The notes under the pieces were generated by a model. That model was not told the origin of the DNA, ran no database searches, and saw only the letters and a list, made by a program, of their open reading frames with translations. The translations under genes were made by a program, and so were the position numbers. Of a stretch of 64,000 bases of DNA, positions 34,701-44,146 are shown in pieces. Every line of letters starts with the position of its first letter. Positions within the stretch are counted from its first letter, which is position 1. The stretch covers positions 62,001 through 126,000 of the forward strand of contig NZ_CADEPL010000018.1 of NCBI RefSeq assembly GCF_902829295.1, written 5' to 3'. Source of the DNA: Vogesella oryzae (GTDB lineage: Bacteria; Pseudomonadota; Gammaproteobacteria; Burkholderiales; Chromobacteriaceae).

Positions 34701-35501
34701 ATGCACACCGATACCCGCCTGCCGCGACCGGGCAACAACAGCCTGCCCAGCGACCGCCAGCTCTATATCCGCCAACTGCTACTGCAGGATGGCCGCGTGC
34801 TGGCCACCGAACTGGCGCAGACGCTGGGGGTTTCCGAAGATTCCATCCGCCGCGATCTGCGCGAGCTGGCAGCCAGCGGCGTATGCAAGCGTGTCTATGG
34901 CGGCGCCATTGCCATGACGCCCAATACCGGCAGTCTCGACGAGCGCAGCCACGAGAACGTGGCCAGCAAGGCAAGGTTGGCCGCAGCGGCGGTACAGCTG
35001 CTGCAGCCGGGGCAGTTCGTATTTCTCGATTCCGGCACCACCAACCTGGAAATCGCCCGCGCGCTGCCGGACATGCCGCTGACGGTGGCAACCAACTCGA
35101 TTCTCATCGCCGCCGCCCTGCTGGGACGCCAGCAGTTCGACGTTACCGTGGTCGGCGGGCGCATGGACCACCGCATCGGCGGCACCATCGGCACCGCGGC
35201 GGCACTGGAAATACAGGCCATGCGGCCGGACATCTGCTTTCTGGGCACCTGCTCGGTGGATATCGAACTGGGCATCGGCACCACCATCGCCGAAGAGGCC
35301 GCCTTCAAGCGCCTGCTGGTACGCCAGTGCAGCCAGATCGTGCTGGCCGTCACCAACCAGAAGCTGGGCACCGCCTCGCCGTTTGCCGTTACGCCGCTGG
35401 CGGAAGTCAGCCGGCTGGTGATCGAGGCCGATGCCGAGCCGCACAAGGTAGAGCGACTGCAAGGCAGCGGCGTGCCGTTGCTGTTTGCCGCCGCCAGTTG
35501 A
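34701..35501 (+). CDS. DeoR-family transcriptional regulator
   Basis: A 266-residue sugar-metabolism-type repressor: an N-terminal winged helix (RQLYIRQLLLQDGRVLATELAQTLGVSEDSIRRDLREL, about 19-57) and a C-terminal DeoR sensor domain (FLDSGTTNLEIARALP through GTCSVDIELGIGT). The ligand is probably a phosphorylated sugar. The ATG at 34701 is chosen; an in-frame ATG at 34623 lies within the operator-like repeats. The exact repeat at 34973-34984 encodes RLAA. Confidence 0.9.
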   Translation: MHTDTRLPRPGNNSLPSDRQLYIRQLLLQDGRVLATELAQTLGVSEDSIRRDLRELAASGVCKRVYGGAIAMTPNTGSLDERSHENVASKARLAAAAVQLLQPGQFVFLDSGTTNLEIARALPDMPLTVATNSILIAAALLGRQQFDVTVVGGRMDHRIGGTIGTAAALEIQAMRPDICFLGTCSVDIELGIGTTIAEEAAFKRLLVRQCSQIVLAVTNQKLGTASPFAVTPLAEVSRLVIEADAEPHKVERLQGSGVPLLFAAAS

Positions 35502-35635
35502 TACAAATGCTGTCAACTGCGCCAATATGCGGCAGACAATGCCGTTGCGTTATTATAATGTCGTAGTCACAGCAGCGATGCCGCCGCCCAAGCCCGCGCG
35601 GCGTCCATTCCGGCTACTGTTGCAGGGATAATTTC

Positions 35636-36970
35636 ATGGCACCCGATAACCAGCTTGACCCGGCATCGTTCATGCCACTGTTGCTGGATGCCGTTTGCGC
35701 GGTGGATGCGGCCGGCAACTTTGTGTTCGTCAGCGCCGCCAGCGAACAGATATTCGGCTACACGCCGGCAGAAATGGTTGGCCGCTCCATGCTGGCCTTC
35801 ATCCACCCGGACGACCTCGAGCGCACACTGAGCGCCGCCGGCAAGATCATGCGCGGCCAACCCAACCCGCACTTCGAGAACCGCTACATCCGCAAGGATG
35901 GCTCGATCGCCCACATCATGTGGTCCGCCCGCTGGTCGGAATCCAAGCAGATGCGCATTGCCGTGGCGCGCGATGTCACCGAGCGCAAGCGGGCGGAGTC
36001 GATGCAGGCGGCGCTATACGCCATCTCCGAAGCCGCGCACGCGGCAGAGAACCTGCAGGCGCTGTTCCGGCAGATACATCACATCATTGCCGGACTGCTG
36101 CCGGCGCAGGACTTCGCGGTCGCCCTGTGCGACGCTGGCGCGCAGCAGTTAAGCATCTCCTACCAGGCCGACCTGTCGGCCGGCGCCCCAGACAGCACCG
36201 GCGCGGCGACGCTCTGCGCGCTGGGCAACCAGGTAGTAAGCAGCGGCCAACCGCTGTTATGGCAATGCGACAGCCAGCAGCCCCCCTCGCCCGATCCGCA
36301 GTTGCAAAGCTGGCTGGGCGTGCCGCTCAGTGCCAGCAGCGGCGTCATCGGCGTGCTGATCCTGAAAAGCCGCGATCCGGGCATGCGCTACACCGTGCAG
36401 CATCAGGAGCTGCTGCAATATGTGTCCACCCAGATCGCCACCGCCATCGAACGCAAACAGCTGCACAGCCGGCTGCAGCACCTGGCGCAGCACGACCCGC
36501 TGACCGGCCTGCCCAACCGCGCACTGCTCAACGACCGCCTGCAGTCCGCGTTGGCACGGGCAATGCGCAACGCCAGCCGCATTGCCTTGCTGTATCTGGA
36601 CCTGGACAACTTCAAGCACATCAACGACAGCCTGGGACACACCACCGGCGACCGACTGCTGCAGGAAGTCGCCTCCCGGCTGAGCAGCTGCGTGCGCGAA
36701 ACGGATTCGGTGGCGCGGATCGGTGGCGACGAGTTCATCGTGCTGCTCGAAGACCTGCAATTGGCCGAACACGCCGGCACGGTGGCGGAAAAAATCCAGC
36801 AGGCATTTGCCGCACCACTGGCGATCGGCGCCGACACCATCCCGGTCAATGTCAGCATCGGCGTCGCGCTCTATCCGGAAAACGGCAACAGCGGACAGCA
36901 ACTGCTCGGTCACGCCGACGACATGATGTACCGCATGAAAAAACAGCGCCGCGACAAGACCACCAGCTGA
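35636..36970 (+). CDS. PAS-GAF-GGDEF diguanylate cyclase
   Basis: A 444-residue soluble signalling protein: PAS domain with PAC (about 8-125, VDAAGNFVFVSAASEQIFGY), GAF domain (about 130-275), and a GGDEF domain (about 285-444) with DPLTGLPNRALLNDRL, NFKHINDSLGH and an intact GGDEF. No EAL domain. Likely makes c-di-GMP in response to a cytosolic or redox signal. Confidence 0.92.
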   Translation: MAPDNQLDPASFMPLLLDAVCAVDAAGNFVFVSAASEQIFGYTPAEMVGRSMLAFIHPDDLERTLSAAGKIMRGQPNPHFENRYIRKDGSIAHIMWSARWSESKQMRIAVARDVTERKRAESMQAALYAISEAAHAAENLQALFRQIHHIIAGLLPAQDFAVALCDAGAQQLSISYQADLSAGAPDSTGAATLCALGNQVVSSGQPLLWQCDSQQPPSPDPQLQSWLGVPLSASSGVIGVLILKSRDPGMRYTVQHQELLQYVSTQIATAIERKQLHSRLQHLAQHDPLTGLPNRALLNDRLQSALARAMRNASRIALLYLDLDNFKHINDSLGHTTGDRLLQEVASRLSSCVRETDSVARIGGDEFIVLLEDLQLAEHAGTVAEKIQQAFAAPLAIGADTIPVNVSIGVALYPENGNSGQQLLGHADDMMYRMKKQRRDKTTS

Positions 36971-36992
36971 TTGCGGCCAACCGCAAGACCGC

Positions 36993-37028
36993 AAAAAGCC
37001 CCGGCAGCATAACGCTACCGGGGCTTTT
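36993..37028. terminator. Bidirectional terminator between the cyclase and the binding-protein gene
   Basis: AAAAAGCCCCGG...CCGGGGCTTTT with a secondary inner AGC/GCT pair, in a convergent gap. Confidence 0.92.
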
Positions 37029-37044
37029 GCATGACGTGATGCGT

Positions 37045-37899
37045 TTACAACCAGCCAGCCACGCGGCCGCCGTTGCCGGCCACCCACTTCTCGGCCGCGG
37101 CCGCCGGCTTGATGCCGTTTTCCACGTCCAGCATCACGCTGCCGACCTCCTCCGCCTTCCAGCTGAACTTCTTCAGGAAGCTGGCCACCGCCGGCGCCTT
37201 GGTCGTCAGGCCCGGGTTCATCACGGTGTCCACGTGCTCTTCTTCGCCGTAAACCTTTTTCGGGTCTTCCAGGAAGCGCAGACGCCACTTGGCAAACATC
37301 CAGTGCGGAATCCAGCCGGTCACCGCAATCGGGCGCTTGCCATTGATGGCGCGCGCCAGTTCCGATGCCATGCCCGGGCCGGAGCTGGGCATCAGTTTCA
37401 GATCCAGGTTGTAGTCCTTGATCGCCTGCTCGGTTTTCTTCATCACCCCGGCGCCGGCATCGATACCGACGATGCGGTCCTGGAACACGTCCTTGTACTT
37501 GTTGAGATCGGCAATGCTCTTGGCCGGCACGTATTCCGGCACGATCAGGCCGATCTTGGCACCCGGATAGTTGGTACCGGCGATCACCACCTTGTCCTTC
37601 AGCTTCTGGTAGTAGTCACCATGGGTGGCCGGCAGCCAGGCCGACAGCGTGACATCCAGATCGCCGCGTGCCACGCCCTGCCACATGATGCCGGCCGCTA
37701 CCGGCACCAGTTCCACCGGGTAGCCCAGCTTGGTCTTGATAATGTTGGCCGCCACCTGGGTGGTGGCCACGCTATCCGCCCAGCCTTCCACGTAGCCGAT
37801 CTTGATCAGCGGTTTGTCGGCGGCAAAGGCACCGCTACTACATGCCAGCGCGGTGGCCAGCAGCGTGATACGGGTGAAAGTTCTGCGATTCAAGTTCAT
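37045..37899 (-). CDS. Glycine betaine/choline-type ABC substrate-binding protein
   Basis: A 284-residue secreted binding protein of the OpuAC/ProX type with a signal peptide (to about AFA, residue 26). The mature part starts DKPLIKIGYVEGWADSVATTQVAA. Tryptophans typical of quaternary-amine boxes occur in MWQGV, SAWLP, TGWIPHW and MFAKW. No ABC ATPase or permease is adjacent. In Pseudomonas several solo binding proteins (CaiX, CbcX, BetX) share one core transporter, which this could follow. It lies 70 bases after the phosphorylcholine phosphatase gene. Confidence 0.88.
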   Translation of the reverse strand: MNLNRRTFTRITLLATALACSSGAFAADKPLIKIGYVEGWADSVATTQVAANIIKTKLGYPVELVPVAAGIMWQGVARGDLDVTLSAWLPATHGDYYQKLKDKVVIAGTNYPGAKIGLIVPEYVPAKSIADLNKYKDVFQDRIVGIDAGAGVMKKTEQAIKDYNLDLKLMPSSGPGMASELARAINGKRPIAVTGWIPHWMFAKWRLRFLEDPKKVYGEEEHVDTVMNPGLTTKAPAVASFLKKFSWKAEEVGSVMLDVENGIKPAAAAEKWVAGNGGRVAGWL

Positions 37900-37969
37900 C
37901 TCTATTCCTCAGCCTGTTATGTAGGTAATGACGAGAAGCTGCCCTTTTGCCGCGCCTGAACGGCGCGTG

Positions 37970-39025
37970 TTATTGAATTTCTTCCGGTTTCACCACCAGC
38001 CAGTTCTTGTCGGCGGTGACCGGCTGGCCCAGCGCCTGCTGCTGCTGCGCGGATTTCTCCCACCACGCCTGCATCGCCGGCATGTATTTGGCCTTGCGGT
38101 TTACCCACACCCGCATGCCGCCTTTCTCCACGTCGGTGGCATTCAACAGCATGTAGCCATCGGAAATCGGCGTGTCGCCGCCCACCAGCACCGGCTTCTT
38201 CCACTGGTCGATCCAGCCGACGATGCTGCCGAGCTTGCCTTCGTACCAGGTCATCGGGTTCATCAGGTAGGGAGTGAGCTCCAGATCCAGGTTGGCCTTC
38301 TGGTCATACTTGCCCTTCTTGATCTGCAACCGCGAGGTGGTCAGCTCGCCGCTCTGGCGGTTCTTCAGCAGCATGTTCACGCCGATCACGTTCTGCGGCT
38401 TGACGTTGTAGCCATACTTCGGATCGCTGGCCACCATGCGCACCAGCTCCTCGCTGGCCGCGGTCATCACATACACCTCGATGCCGTTTTCCTGCAGCTT
38501 GTTGTACAGCTCCTGCATGCCGGTATACAGCTGCGGCCGGTTCACCGTGCCGTCCACCACCTTGTCGCCGCTGTAGTACTTGATCGGAATCGGCTTGTCG
38601 TAAGCCAGCAGCTCGTCGACATAACCCTTCAGCTCCTTCAGCGTGAAGCCGGAGAACACCTGCGCCACCCACGGGTAGCACACCAGATCGTCCACTTCGC
38701 ACAAGCGGTAGTAGTAGCTGTTGAGGCTTTCCTTGAAGCCGGCGCTGTCCTTGAACGGAATCAGCTTCAGCGACGGGTCCAGCTTGTCGCGGGTCAGCAC
38801 GCCTTTCATTTCCAGAAACGGCAGCAACGACTCTTCCAGGTCGTAACGGTAGGTGGTGTTGTCCATGTCGAACACCGCGTACTGTCCCTTGTTGGCCTGC
38901 TTGGCAATCAGGCTGTTGAGCCTGGCAGCGGCTTCCGCCGGCCAGTGGACCAGCTCGGTAGCCTGGCTGCCGGCGGCAGCCAGCAGTAGTGACAGCGATA
39001 CGGCAACGCGTTTGAATCGATTCAT
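37970..39025 (-). CDS. pchP: Secreted HAD phosphatase, phosphorylcholine phosphatase type
   Basis: A 351-residue secreted HAD enzyme resembling PchP of Pseudomonas aeruginosa, which releases choline from phosphorylcholine outside the cytoplasm. Signal peptide to about residue 22, catalytic motif I DMDNT at 53-57, motif II VMTAASEE, motif III-like Lys region, motif IV GGDTPISDG. ATG 39025 has a GGAG site. Its placement beside a betaine-type binding protein and sarcosine oxidase genes supports choline utilisation. Confidence 0.85.
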   Translation of the reverse strand: MNRFKRVAVSLSLLLAAAGSQATELVHWPAEAAARLNSLIAKQANKGQYAVFDMDNTTYRYDLEESLLPFLEMKGVLTRDKLDPSLKLIPFKDSAGFKESLNSYYYRLCEVDDLVCYPWVAQVFSGFTLKELKGYVDELLAYDKPIPIKYYSGDKVVDGTVNRPQLYTGMQELYNKLQENGIEVYVMTAASEELVRMVASDPKYGYNVKPQNVIGVNMLLKNRQSGELTTSRLQIKKGKYDQKANLDLELTPYLMNPMTWYEGKLGSIVGWIDQWKKPVLVGGDTPISDGYMLLNATDVEKGGMRVWVNRKAKYMPAMQAWWEKSAQQQQALGQPVTADKNWLVVKPEEIQ

Positions 39026-39061
39026 CAGCACACTCCATGAACGGCATGCTTCTGCCGGCAA

Positions 39062-39093
39062 TAAAAAACCCGGCATACCGTGTATGCCGGGCA
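39062..39093 (-). terminator. Terminator after the sox-dipeptidase operon
   Basis: On the minus strand CCCGGCATAC-ACG-GTATGCCGGG is followed by TTTTTT, a ten-base perfect stem nine bases after the dipeptidase stop. Confidence 0.95.
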
Positions 39094-39102
39094 AACCGGG
39101 GT

Positions 39103-40071
39103 TTATCCCCCCCACACTTCTCCGAAAACCCGTAGCCAGTTCTCACCCAGCACCTTGCGCATCTTGCTTTCGCTCCAGCCGGCCTTTTCCATGGCAGCGG
39201 TCAGGTTGGGCGTTTCGCCAATGGTGCGGATGCCTTCCGGATTGAGAATGGTGCCGAAGCTGGTCAGGCGGCGATAACGGCCCTTGTCGTGGGTGATCCA
39301 GTCGAAGAAGCCCTTGTCGTAGCCCTGGGTGAAGTCGGTACCGAAGCCGACGCAATCCTCGCCCACCAGGTTGATCACGTAGTCCATCGCCTCGACGTAG
39401 TCGTCGACGGTGGCCTCGATGCCGCGCTTGAGGAACGGCGGGAACATGGTGACGCCGATAAAGCCGCCGTGGTCGGCGATGAACTTCAGCTCCTCGTCGC
39501 TCTTGTTGCGCGGGTGCTCTTTCAGGCCGGACGGCAGGCAGTGCGAGTAGCACACCGGCTTCTTGGATTCGAGGATCGCCTCCTTGGAAGTGTTGCCGCC
39601 GACGTGCGACAGATCGACCATGATGCCGGTACGGTTCATCTCGGCGATCACCTCGCGGCCGAAGCCGGACAGGCCGCCGTCGCGCTCGTAGCAACCGGTG
39701 CCGATCAGGTTCTGCGTGTTGTAGCACAGCTGCACCACGCGCACGCCCATGTCGGCAAACGCCTCGATGTAGCCGATGTTGTCCTCGAAGGCATGCGCGT
39801 TCTGGAAGCCGAGGATGATGCCGGTCTTGCCCTGCTCCTTGGCCTTGCGGATGTCGTCGGTGGTACGTACCAGCGACAGGATTTCGTCGTACTGACGGAT
39901 CTTCTGCTTCATCTCGGCGATATTGCTGACGGTATCGGCAAAGCCTTCCCATACCGACACGGTGCAGTTGGCCGCCGTCAGCCCGCCCTTGCGCATATCC
40001 TCGAAAACCGAGCGCTCCCACTTGGCGATGATCAGGCCGTCAATGACGATGCTGTCTTGATGCAATGACAT
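39103..40071 (-). CDS. M19 membrane-dipeptidase family protein
   Basis: A 322-residue zinc peptidase-family protein. The M19 features MVDLSHVGGNT and VCYSHC are present, with GTDFTQGY near 245. Homologues sit within glycine betaine/dimethylglycine/sarcosine catabolic loci of pseudomonads (PA5396 as I recall), where the substrate is not established. ATG 40071 follows GGAGGAAA. Last gene of the minus-strand soxBDAG cluster. Confidence 0.9.
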   Translation of the reverse strand: MSLHQDSIVIDGLIIAKWERSVFEDMRKGGLTAANCTVSVWEGFADTVSNIAEMKQKIRQYDEILSLVRTTDDIRKAKEQGKTGIILGFQNAHAFEDNIGYIEAFADMGVRVVQLCYNTQNLIGTGCYERDGGLSGFGREVIAEMNRTGIMVDLSHVGGNTSKEAILESKKPVCYSHCLPSGLKEHPRNKSDEELKFIADHGGFIGVTMFPPFLKRGIEATVDDYVEAMDYVINLVGEDCVGFGTDFTQGYDKGFFDWITHDKGRYRRLTSFGTILNPEGIRTIGETPNLTAAMEKAGWSESKMRKVLGENWLRVFGEVWGG

Positions 40072-40103
40072 GATGGTGTTTCCTCCGGGCAAGAGTTGGC
40101 CGC

Positions 40104-40126
40104 GGCGGTGCGACTGGCGCACCGCC
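40104..40126. other. Intercistronic hairpin between soxG and the dipeptidase gene
   Basis: GGCGGTGCG-ACTGG-CGCACCGCC, nine-base perfect stem, no T-run. It may attenuate or stabilise the downstream cistron's message. Confidence 0.5.
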
Positions 40127-40148
40127 GGGCAGAATGGTCAGCGGCGGG

Positions 40149-40829
40149 TCAGGCGGTAACCGCCTTGCGTGCCGGGGCGGCGTGCTGTTTGTCCAGCAGC
40201 CGCAACAGCGGATGGCTGCCGGATTCGGCCAGCTTGGCCACCGCAAAGCGGTACGGGGTGCACACCTTGCGCAACAGCAGCCACAGGTAGTCGGCAAAGC
40301 TGCGGCGGATGATCAGGAACACGCCGTCGTCTTCCAGCCGCAGCACGGTGCCGCCGGCCTTGCCGAGCACGGTGCTCACCGCCTGGCCCACCGCCAGCGA
40401 CTCGAAGTCGTACACCCCCATGTGGCGCAGCACGGTGACGTGCTCGCTGCCGGACAGCGACAGGCAGGTCAGGCCGCCGCTGTTGTCCACCGCATGGGCG
40501 AACAGGCCGGCAAAGGCCGCCTCGAATGCGGCCAACCTTTGCGCCAGTTCGGCGCGGCGGGTCACCAGCAGCAGTTCGTCCGGCGACACCCACACCAGCA
40601 CACCGGCGTCGCCAGTGCTGAACTGGCCGGCGGCCGGCACGCTGGCGCCGGTCACGCTGCTCACCGCGGCGGCGATGGCGGCATCCGCCAGCTCGCCACG
40701 GATGGCGATGTAGCCCAGCAGCGGCAGCTCGTTGGCACGCACCTGCTGGCTGCTGTCGGCCGGCACGGTTTCCGCCGGCAGGTTGAAGTTGACCAGCGGG
40801 GACTGCAGATAGGGTTGGAAGTTAGGCAT
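40149..40829 (-). CDS. soxG: Sarcosine oxidase gamma subunit
   Basis: A 226-residue subunit of heterotetrameric sarcosine oxidase, with the GcvT-like fold and few conserved residues; recognition rests on gene order and the SGSEHVTVLRHMGVYDFESLAVGQ block. Its start overlaps the end of soxA by eight bases. The exact repeat at 40528-40539 encodes RLAA. Confidence 0.9.
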   Translation of the reverse strand: MPNFQPYLQSPLVNFNLPAETVPADSSQQVRANELPLLGYIAIRGELADAAIAAAVSSVTGASVPAAGQFSTGDAGVLVWVSPDELLLVTRRAELAQRLAAFEAAFAGLFAHAVDNSGGLTCLSLSGSEHVTVLRHMGVYDFESLAVGQAVSTVLGKAGGTVLRLEDDGVFLIIRRSFADYLWLLLRKVCTPYRFAVAKLAESGSHPLLRLLDKQHAAPARKAVTA

Positions 40830-43800
40830 GTTGACGCACCCCTTCTTGATCGACGAATACGGAGGAAACCACCTTGGCCGGGTGCATCTTGCCCTGCGCC
40901 CACACATACACGGTGTCGCCGCTGCGCTGGCTGCCACCCTTCAGCACCGCCATGGCGATGGAGCGACCGAGGAAGGCGCTGTGGTAGCTGGAGGTGACAT
41001 GGCCCTGCATGGCGGCCGGCGGCGTGGCGTCCGGCGTGGACAGGATCTGCGCGCCTTCGGTCAGCACCACTTTCGGGTCTTCGGTGTACAGACCCACCAG
41101 CTGCTTGCGGTCGCTGCGCACGGTGTCGGAGCGGCTCAGCGAGCGTTTGCCGAGGAAGCTGAACGGCTTCTTCATGCCCACTGCCCAGCCCATAGCCAGA
41201 TCCATCGGCGTCATCGAGCCGTCGGTATCCTGACCGACGATGATGAAGCCCTTCTCGGCACGCAGTACGTGCATGGTTTCGGTGCCGTACGGGGTGATGC
41301 CGAATTCATCACCGGCCGCCATCACCTGTTCCCAGATGTAGTGGCCGTAGCAGGCATCGACGTTGATCTCGTACGCCAGTTCACCGGAGAAGGAGATACG
41401 GAACACCTTGGCCGGTACGCCGGCGACGGTGCCTTCGCGCCAGTCCATGAACTTGAAGTTCTCGGCCGACAGGTCGATGTCGCTGCACAGTTTCTGCAGC
41501 ACGGCACGGCTCTTCGGCCCCACCACCGCGGTGGTGCTCCAGTGGTCGGTGGTGGAGGTGAAACGCACCTGCAGTTCCGGCCATTCGGTCTGGTGCCAGC
41601 GTTCCAGCCAGTTCAGCACGCGGGCGGCGCCGCCGGTGGTGGTGGTCATGTGGAAGTGGTCGTCGGCGATGCAGGCGGTCACGCCGTCGTCCATCACCAT
41701 GCCATTCTCGTCCAACATCAGGCCGTAGCGGCACTTGCCCGGGTCCAGCTTGCTCCAGGCGTTGGAGTAGATGCGGTTGAGGAACTCGCGCGCGTCCGGG
41801 CCTTTGACATCGATCTTGCCGAGGGTGGAGGCATCCATCACGCCGACGCTGTTACGGGTGGCCAGACATTCGCGGTCCACCGCCTGGTGCATCGTTTCCT
41901 TGCCCTGGGGGAAGTACCACGGGCGCATCCACTGGCCGACGGTCTCGAACAGCGCGCCACGCTTGAGGTGCGAGGCCTGCATCGCGGTGTAGCGGCGCGG
42001 CTCGAAGGTGTCGGCCTTGTGGCTGCCGGCCAGCGCGCCGAAGGTTACCGGGGTGTAGGCCGGGCGGTAGGTGGTGGTACCCACCGCGGAGATCGGCTTG
42101 CCCAGTGCCTCGGCGGCGATGGCGAAGCCGTTGACGTTGGACAGCTTGCCCTGGTCGGTACCGAAGCCCAGCGCGGTGTAGCGCTTCACGTGTTCGATGG
42201 AGCGGTAGTTCTCGCGCACTGCCAGGTGGATGTCGGCGGCAGAGACGTCGTTCTGGAAGTCGACAAACGCCTTGGCGCCGTGGCCTTCGGCCAGGCCGTC
42301 CGGCACGCGGAACAGGCGGCGGGTGGCGGCCACCTCGTGCTCGTCACCCTGCGGGCAGTCGCCGTGGGTGCTGCGACCGAAGCCGGCCAGCATGGCGCTG
42401 GTGGCGGCGTGGGTCTGCGCCAGCGCGCTGGACAGCTCCCAGCGGCCGGTGATGGCACCGGCACAGCTGATGCCCTGGCGGCCCTCATCCGGCACCACGA
42501 AGGACAGGCTTTCCTCTTTCCAGTACGGGCGGCCGGTGTTGTGGCAGAACAGGTGCACGGTGGAAGTCAGGCCGCCGGAGGACAGGATGCTGTCGGCCGA
42601 CAGGCGCGGGCCCTTGCCACGCACGGTGTTGGTGAACGGGTCAAGCTGTACCAGCTGCGCGCCGCTGACGGCGGTCTTGCCGTGTACCTGGGCAATGCCG
42701 TAGCCCAGCATCAGCTCCACGCCGGCCTGTTTGGCCTGCTGCTGGCGCCAGTCGGCGGCACCGCGCAGACGGGTGTCGATCAGCGTCACGCGGCTGCCGG
42801 CTTCGGCCAGGTCGCGGGCGGCGTCGTAGGCGGCGTCGTTGTGCGTCATCAGCAGCACGTTGCGGCCAACGGCCACGCCGTAGCGGTTGAGGTAGGTCTG
42901 GCCGGCGGCGGCGGTCATCACCCCCGGGCGGTCGTTGTTGCCGTAGACCAGCGGGCGCTCAATGGCGCCGGCGGCCAGCACCACGTGGTGGGCGCGGATC
43001 TTGTGCAGGCGCTGACGCGGCTGACCCGGGTTGCGGCTGCCGATCGGCAGGTGGTCCTGGCACAGTTCCAGTGCCTGCACCAGGTTCTGCTCGTGCAGCG
43101 CGAAGGCGGTGGTGCGGCGCAGTACCGTGACATTGCCCAGGCTATCCAGCTCGGCCAGGCGCTCGTTCACCCACTGCATCGCCGGCTTGCCGTCGATACG
43201 GGCGCTGGCATCGGACAGCATCCAGCCACCGGCTTCGTTCTGTTCGTCTACCAGCAGGGTCTTGAGACCGGCGCGGCCTGCCAGGGTAGCGGCCCACAGA
43301 CCGCAGGCACCGCCGCCCACCACCAGCACGTCCACGTGGTGGTGCAGGTGGTCGTAGTATTCCGGGTCGGCTTCCACCGGGGCGCGGCCATAGCCGGCCG
43401 CCATGCGTATCATCTTCTCGTACAGCGGCCAGGCGGCCTTTACCGGACCCATGAAAGTCTTGTAGTAGAAGCCGGGTGGCATGAAACGGGCAAAAGTACC
43501 GGCCATGCCCTTCAGGTCGAAGTGCAGCGACGGGAAGCCGGTCGTGGTGGTGGCGGACAGGCCGTGATAAAGCTCCACCTGGGTGGCTTTCAGGTCCGGT
43601 ACGGTGTAAGCGCCGGTTTCCAGCTGGATCAGCGCGTTCGGTTCTTCCGAACCATGACCGATGATGCCGCGCGGGCGGCCGTACTTGAAGCTGCGGCCGA
43701 TCAGCTTGACGCCGTTGGCGATCAGCGCCGAGGCCAGGGTATCGCCGGCGAAACCCTGCATCTGCTTGCCGTCGAAGGTGAACTTGAGTGGCGATTGGCT

Positions 43801-43842
43801 ATCGATGCGCTGGCTGTTGCGATGGACACGGTAGGCGCTCAT
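40822..43842 (-). CDS. soxA: Sarcosine oxidase alpha subunit
   Basis: A 1006-residue subunit. In order: N-terminal 2Fe-2S-like fold (FTFDGKQMQGFAGDTLASALIANG), an NAD/flavin-binding domain (VDVLVVGGGACGLWAATLAGRAG near 170), and a C-terminal aminomethyltransferase-like domain from about 600 that binds tetrahydrofolate and captures the methyl group as methylene-THF. ATG 43842 overlaps the soxD stop (ATGA). Confidence 0.96.
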   Translation of the reverse strand: MSAYRVHRNSQRIDSQSPLKFTFDGKQMQGFAGDTLASALIANGVKLIGRSFKYGRPRGIIGHGSEEPNALIQLETGAYTVPDLKATQVELYHGLSATTTTGFPSLHFDLKGMAGTFARFMPPGFYYKTFMGPVKAAWPLYEKMIRMAAGYGRAPVEADPEYYDHLHHHVDVLVVGGGACGLWAATLAGRAGLKTLLVDEQNEAGGWMLSDASARIDGKPAMQWVNERLAELDSLGNVTVLRRTTAFALHEQNLVQALELCQDHLPIGSRNPGQPRQRLHKIRAHHVVLAAGAIERPLVYGNNDRPGVMTAAAGQTYLNRYGVAVGRNVLLMTHNDAAYDAARDLAEAGSRVTLIDTRLRGAADWRQQQAKQAGVELMLGYGIAQVHGKTAVSGAQLVQLDPFTNTVRGKGPRLSADSILSSGGLTSTVHLFCHNTGRPYWKEESLSFVVPDEGRQGISCAGAITGRWELSSALAQTHAATSAMLAGFGRSTHGDCPQGDEHEVAATRRLFRVPDGLAEGHGAKAFVDFQNDVSAADIHLAVRENYRSIEHVKRYTALGFGTDQGKLSNVNGFAIAAEALGKPISAVGTTTYRPAYTPVTFGALAGSHKADTFEPRRYTAMQASHLKRGALFETVGQWMRPWYFPQGKETMHQAVDRECLATRNSVGVMDASTLGKIDVKGPDAREFLNRIYSNAWSKLDPGKCRYGLMLDENGMVMDDGVTACIADDHFHMTTTTGGAARVLNWLERWHQTEWPELQVRFTSTTDHWSTTAVVGPKSRAVLQKLCSDIDLSAENFKFMDWREGTVAGVPAKVFRISFSGELAYEINVDACYGHYIWEQVMAAGDEFGITPYGTETMHVLRAEKGFIIVGQDTDGSMTPMDLAMGWAVGMKKPFSFLGKRSLSRSDTVRSDRKQLVGLYTEDPKVVLTEGAQILSTPDATPPAAMQGHVTSSYHSAFLGRSIAMAVLKGGSQRSGDTVYVWAQGKMHPAKVVSSVFVDQEGVRQHA

Positions 43843-44135
43843 GCTTCGCTCTCCTTCAGGTAATGCGCTTTGCCTTCCGCCAGCGTCCAGCTGCCGGCGA
43901 TCTGATAACTGGCGGTGTGCCGCTTGACGACAAACACCTTGCGGCAGCCGGCGGTGTGCTGCCATTGCTCCCAGAACCAGCCACGGGTGTTCTTGCGCAT
44001 GAACAGGTAGTCACCCCATTCCGCGTCGCTGGCCTCTTCCGGGTTGGCCGGGCGGGCGATATAGGCCTCGCCGGCATAGCTGAATTCTTCTTCTTCGCGG
44101 GTCGCCCCGCAGTGCGGACAATGAAGCTGGAACAT
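43839..44135 (-). CDS. soxD: Sarcosine oxidase delta subunit
   Basis: A 98-residue zinc-binding subunit. CPHC (residues 6-9) and the HTAGC segment (about 61-65) supply the metal ligands. The start at 44135 is 11 bases after soxB, and the end overlaps soxA. Confidence 0.95.
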   Translation of the reverse strand: MFQLHCPHCGATREEEEFSYAGEAYIARPANPEEASDAEWGDYLFMRKNTRGWFWEQWQHTAGCRKVFVVKRHTASYQIAGSWTLAEGKAHYLKESEA

Positions 44136-44146
44136 TGGGGGCTCTC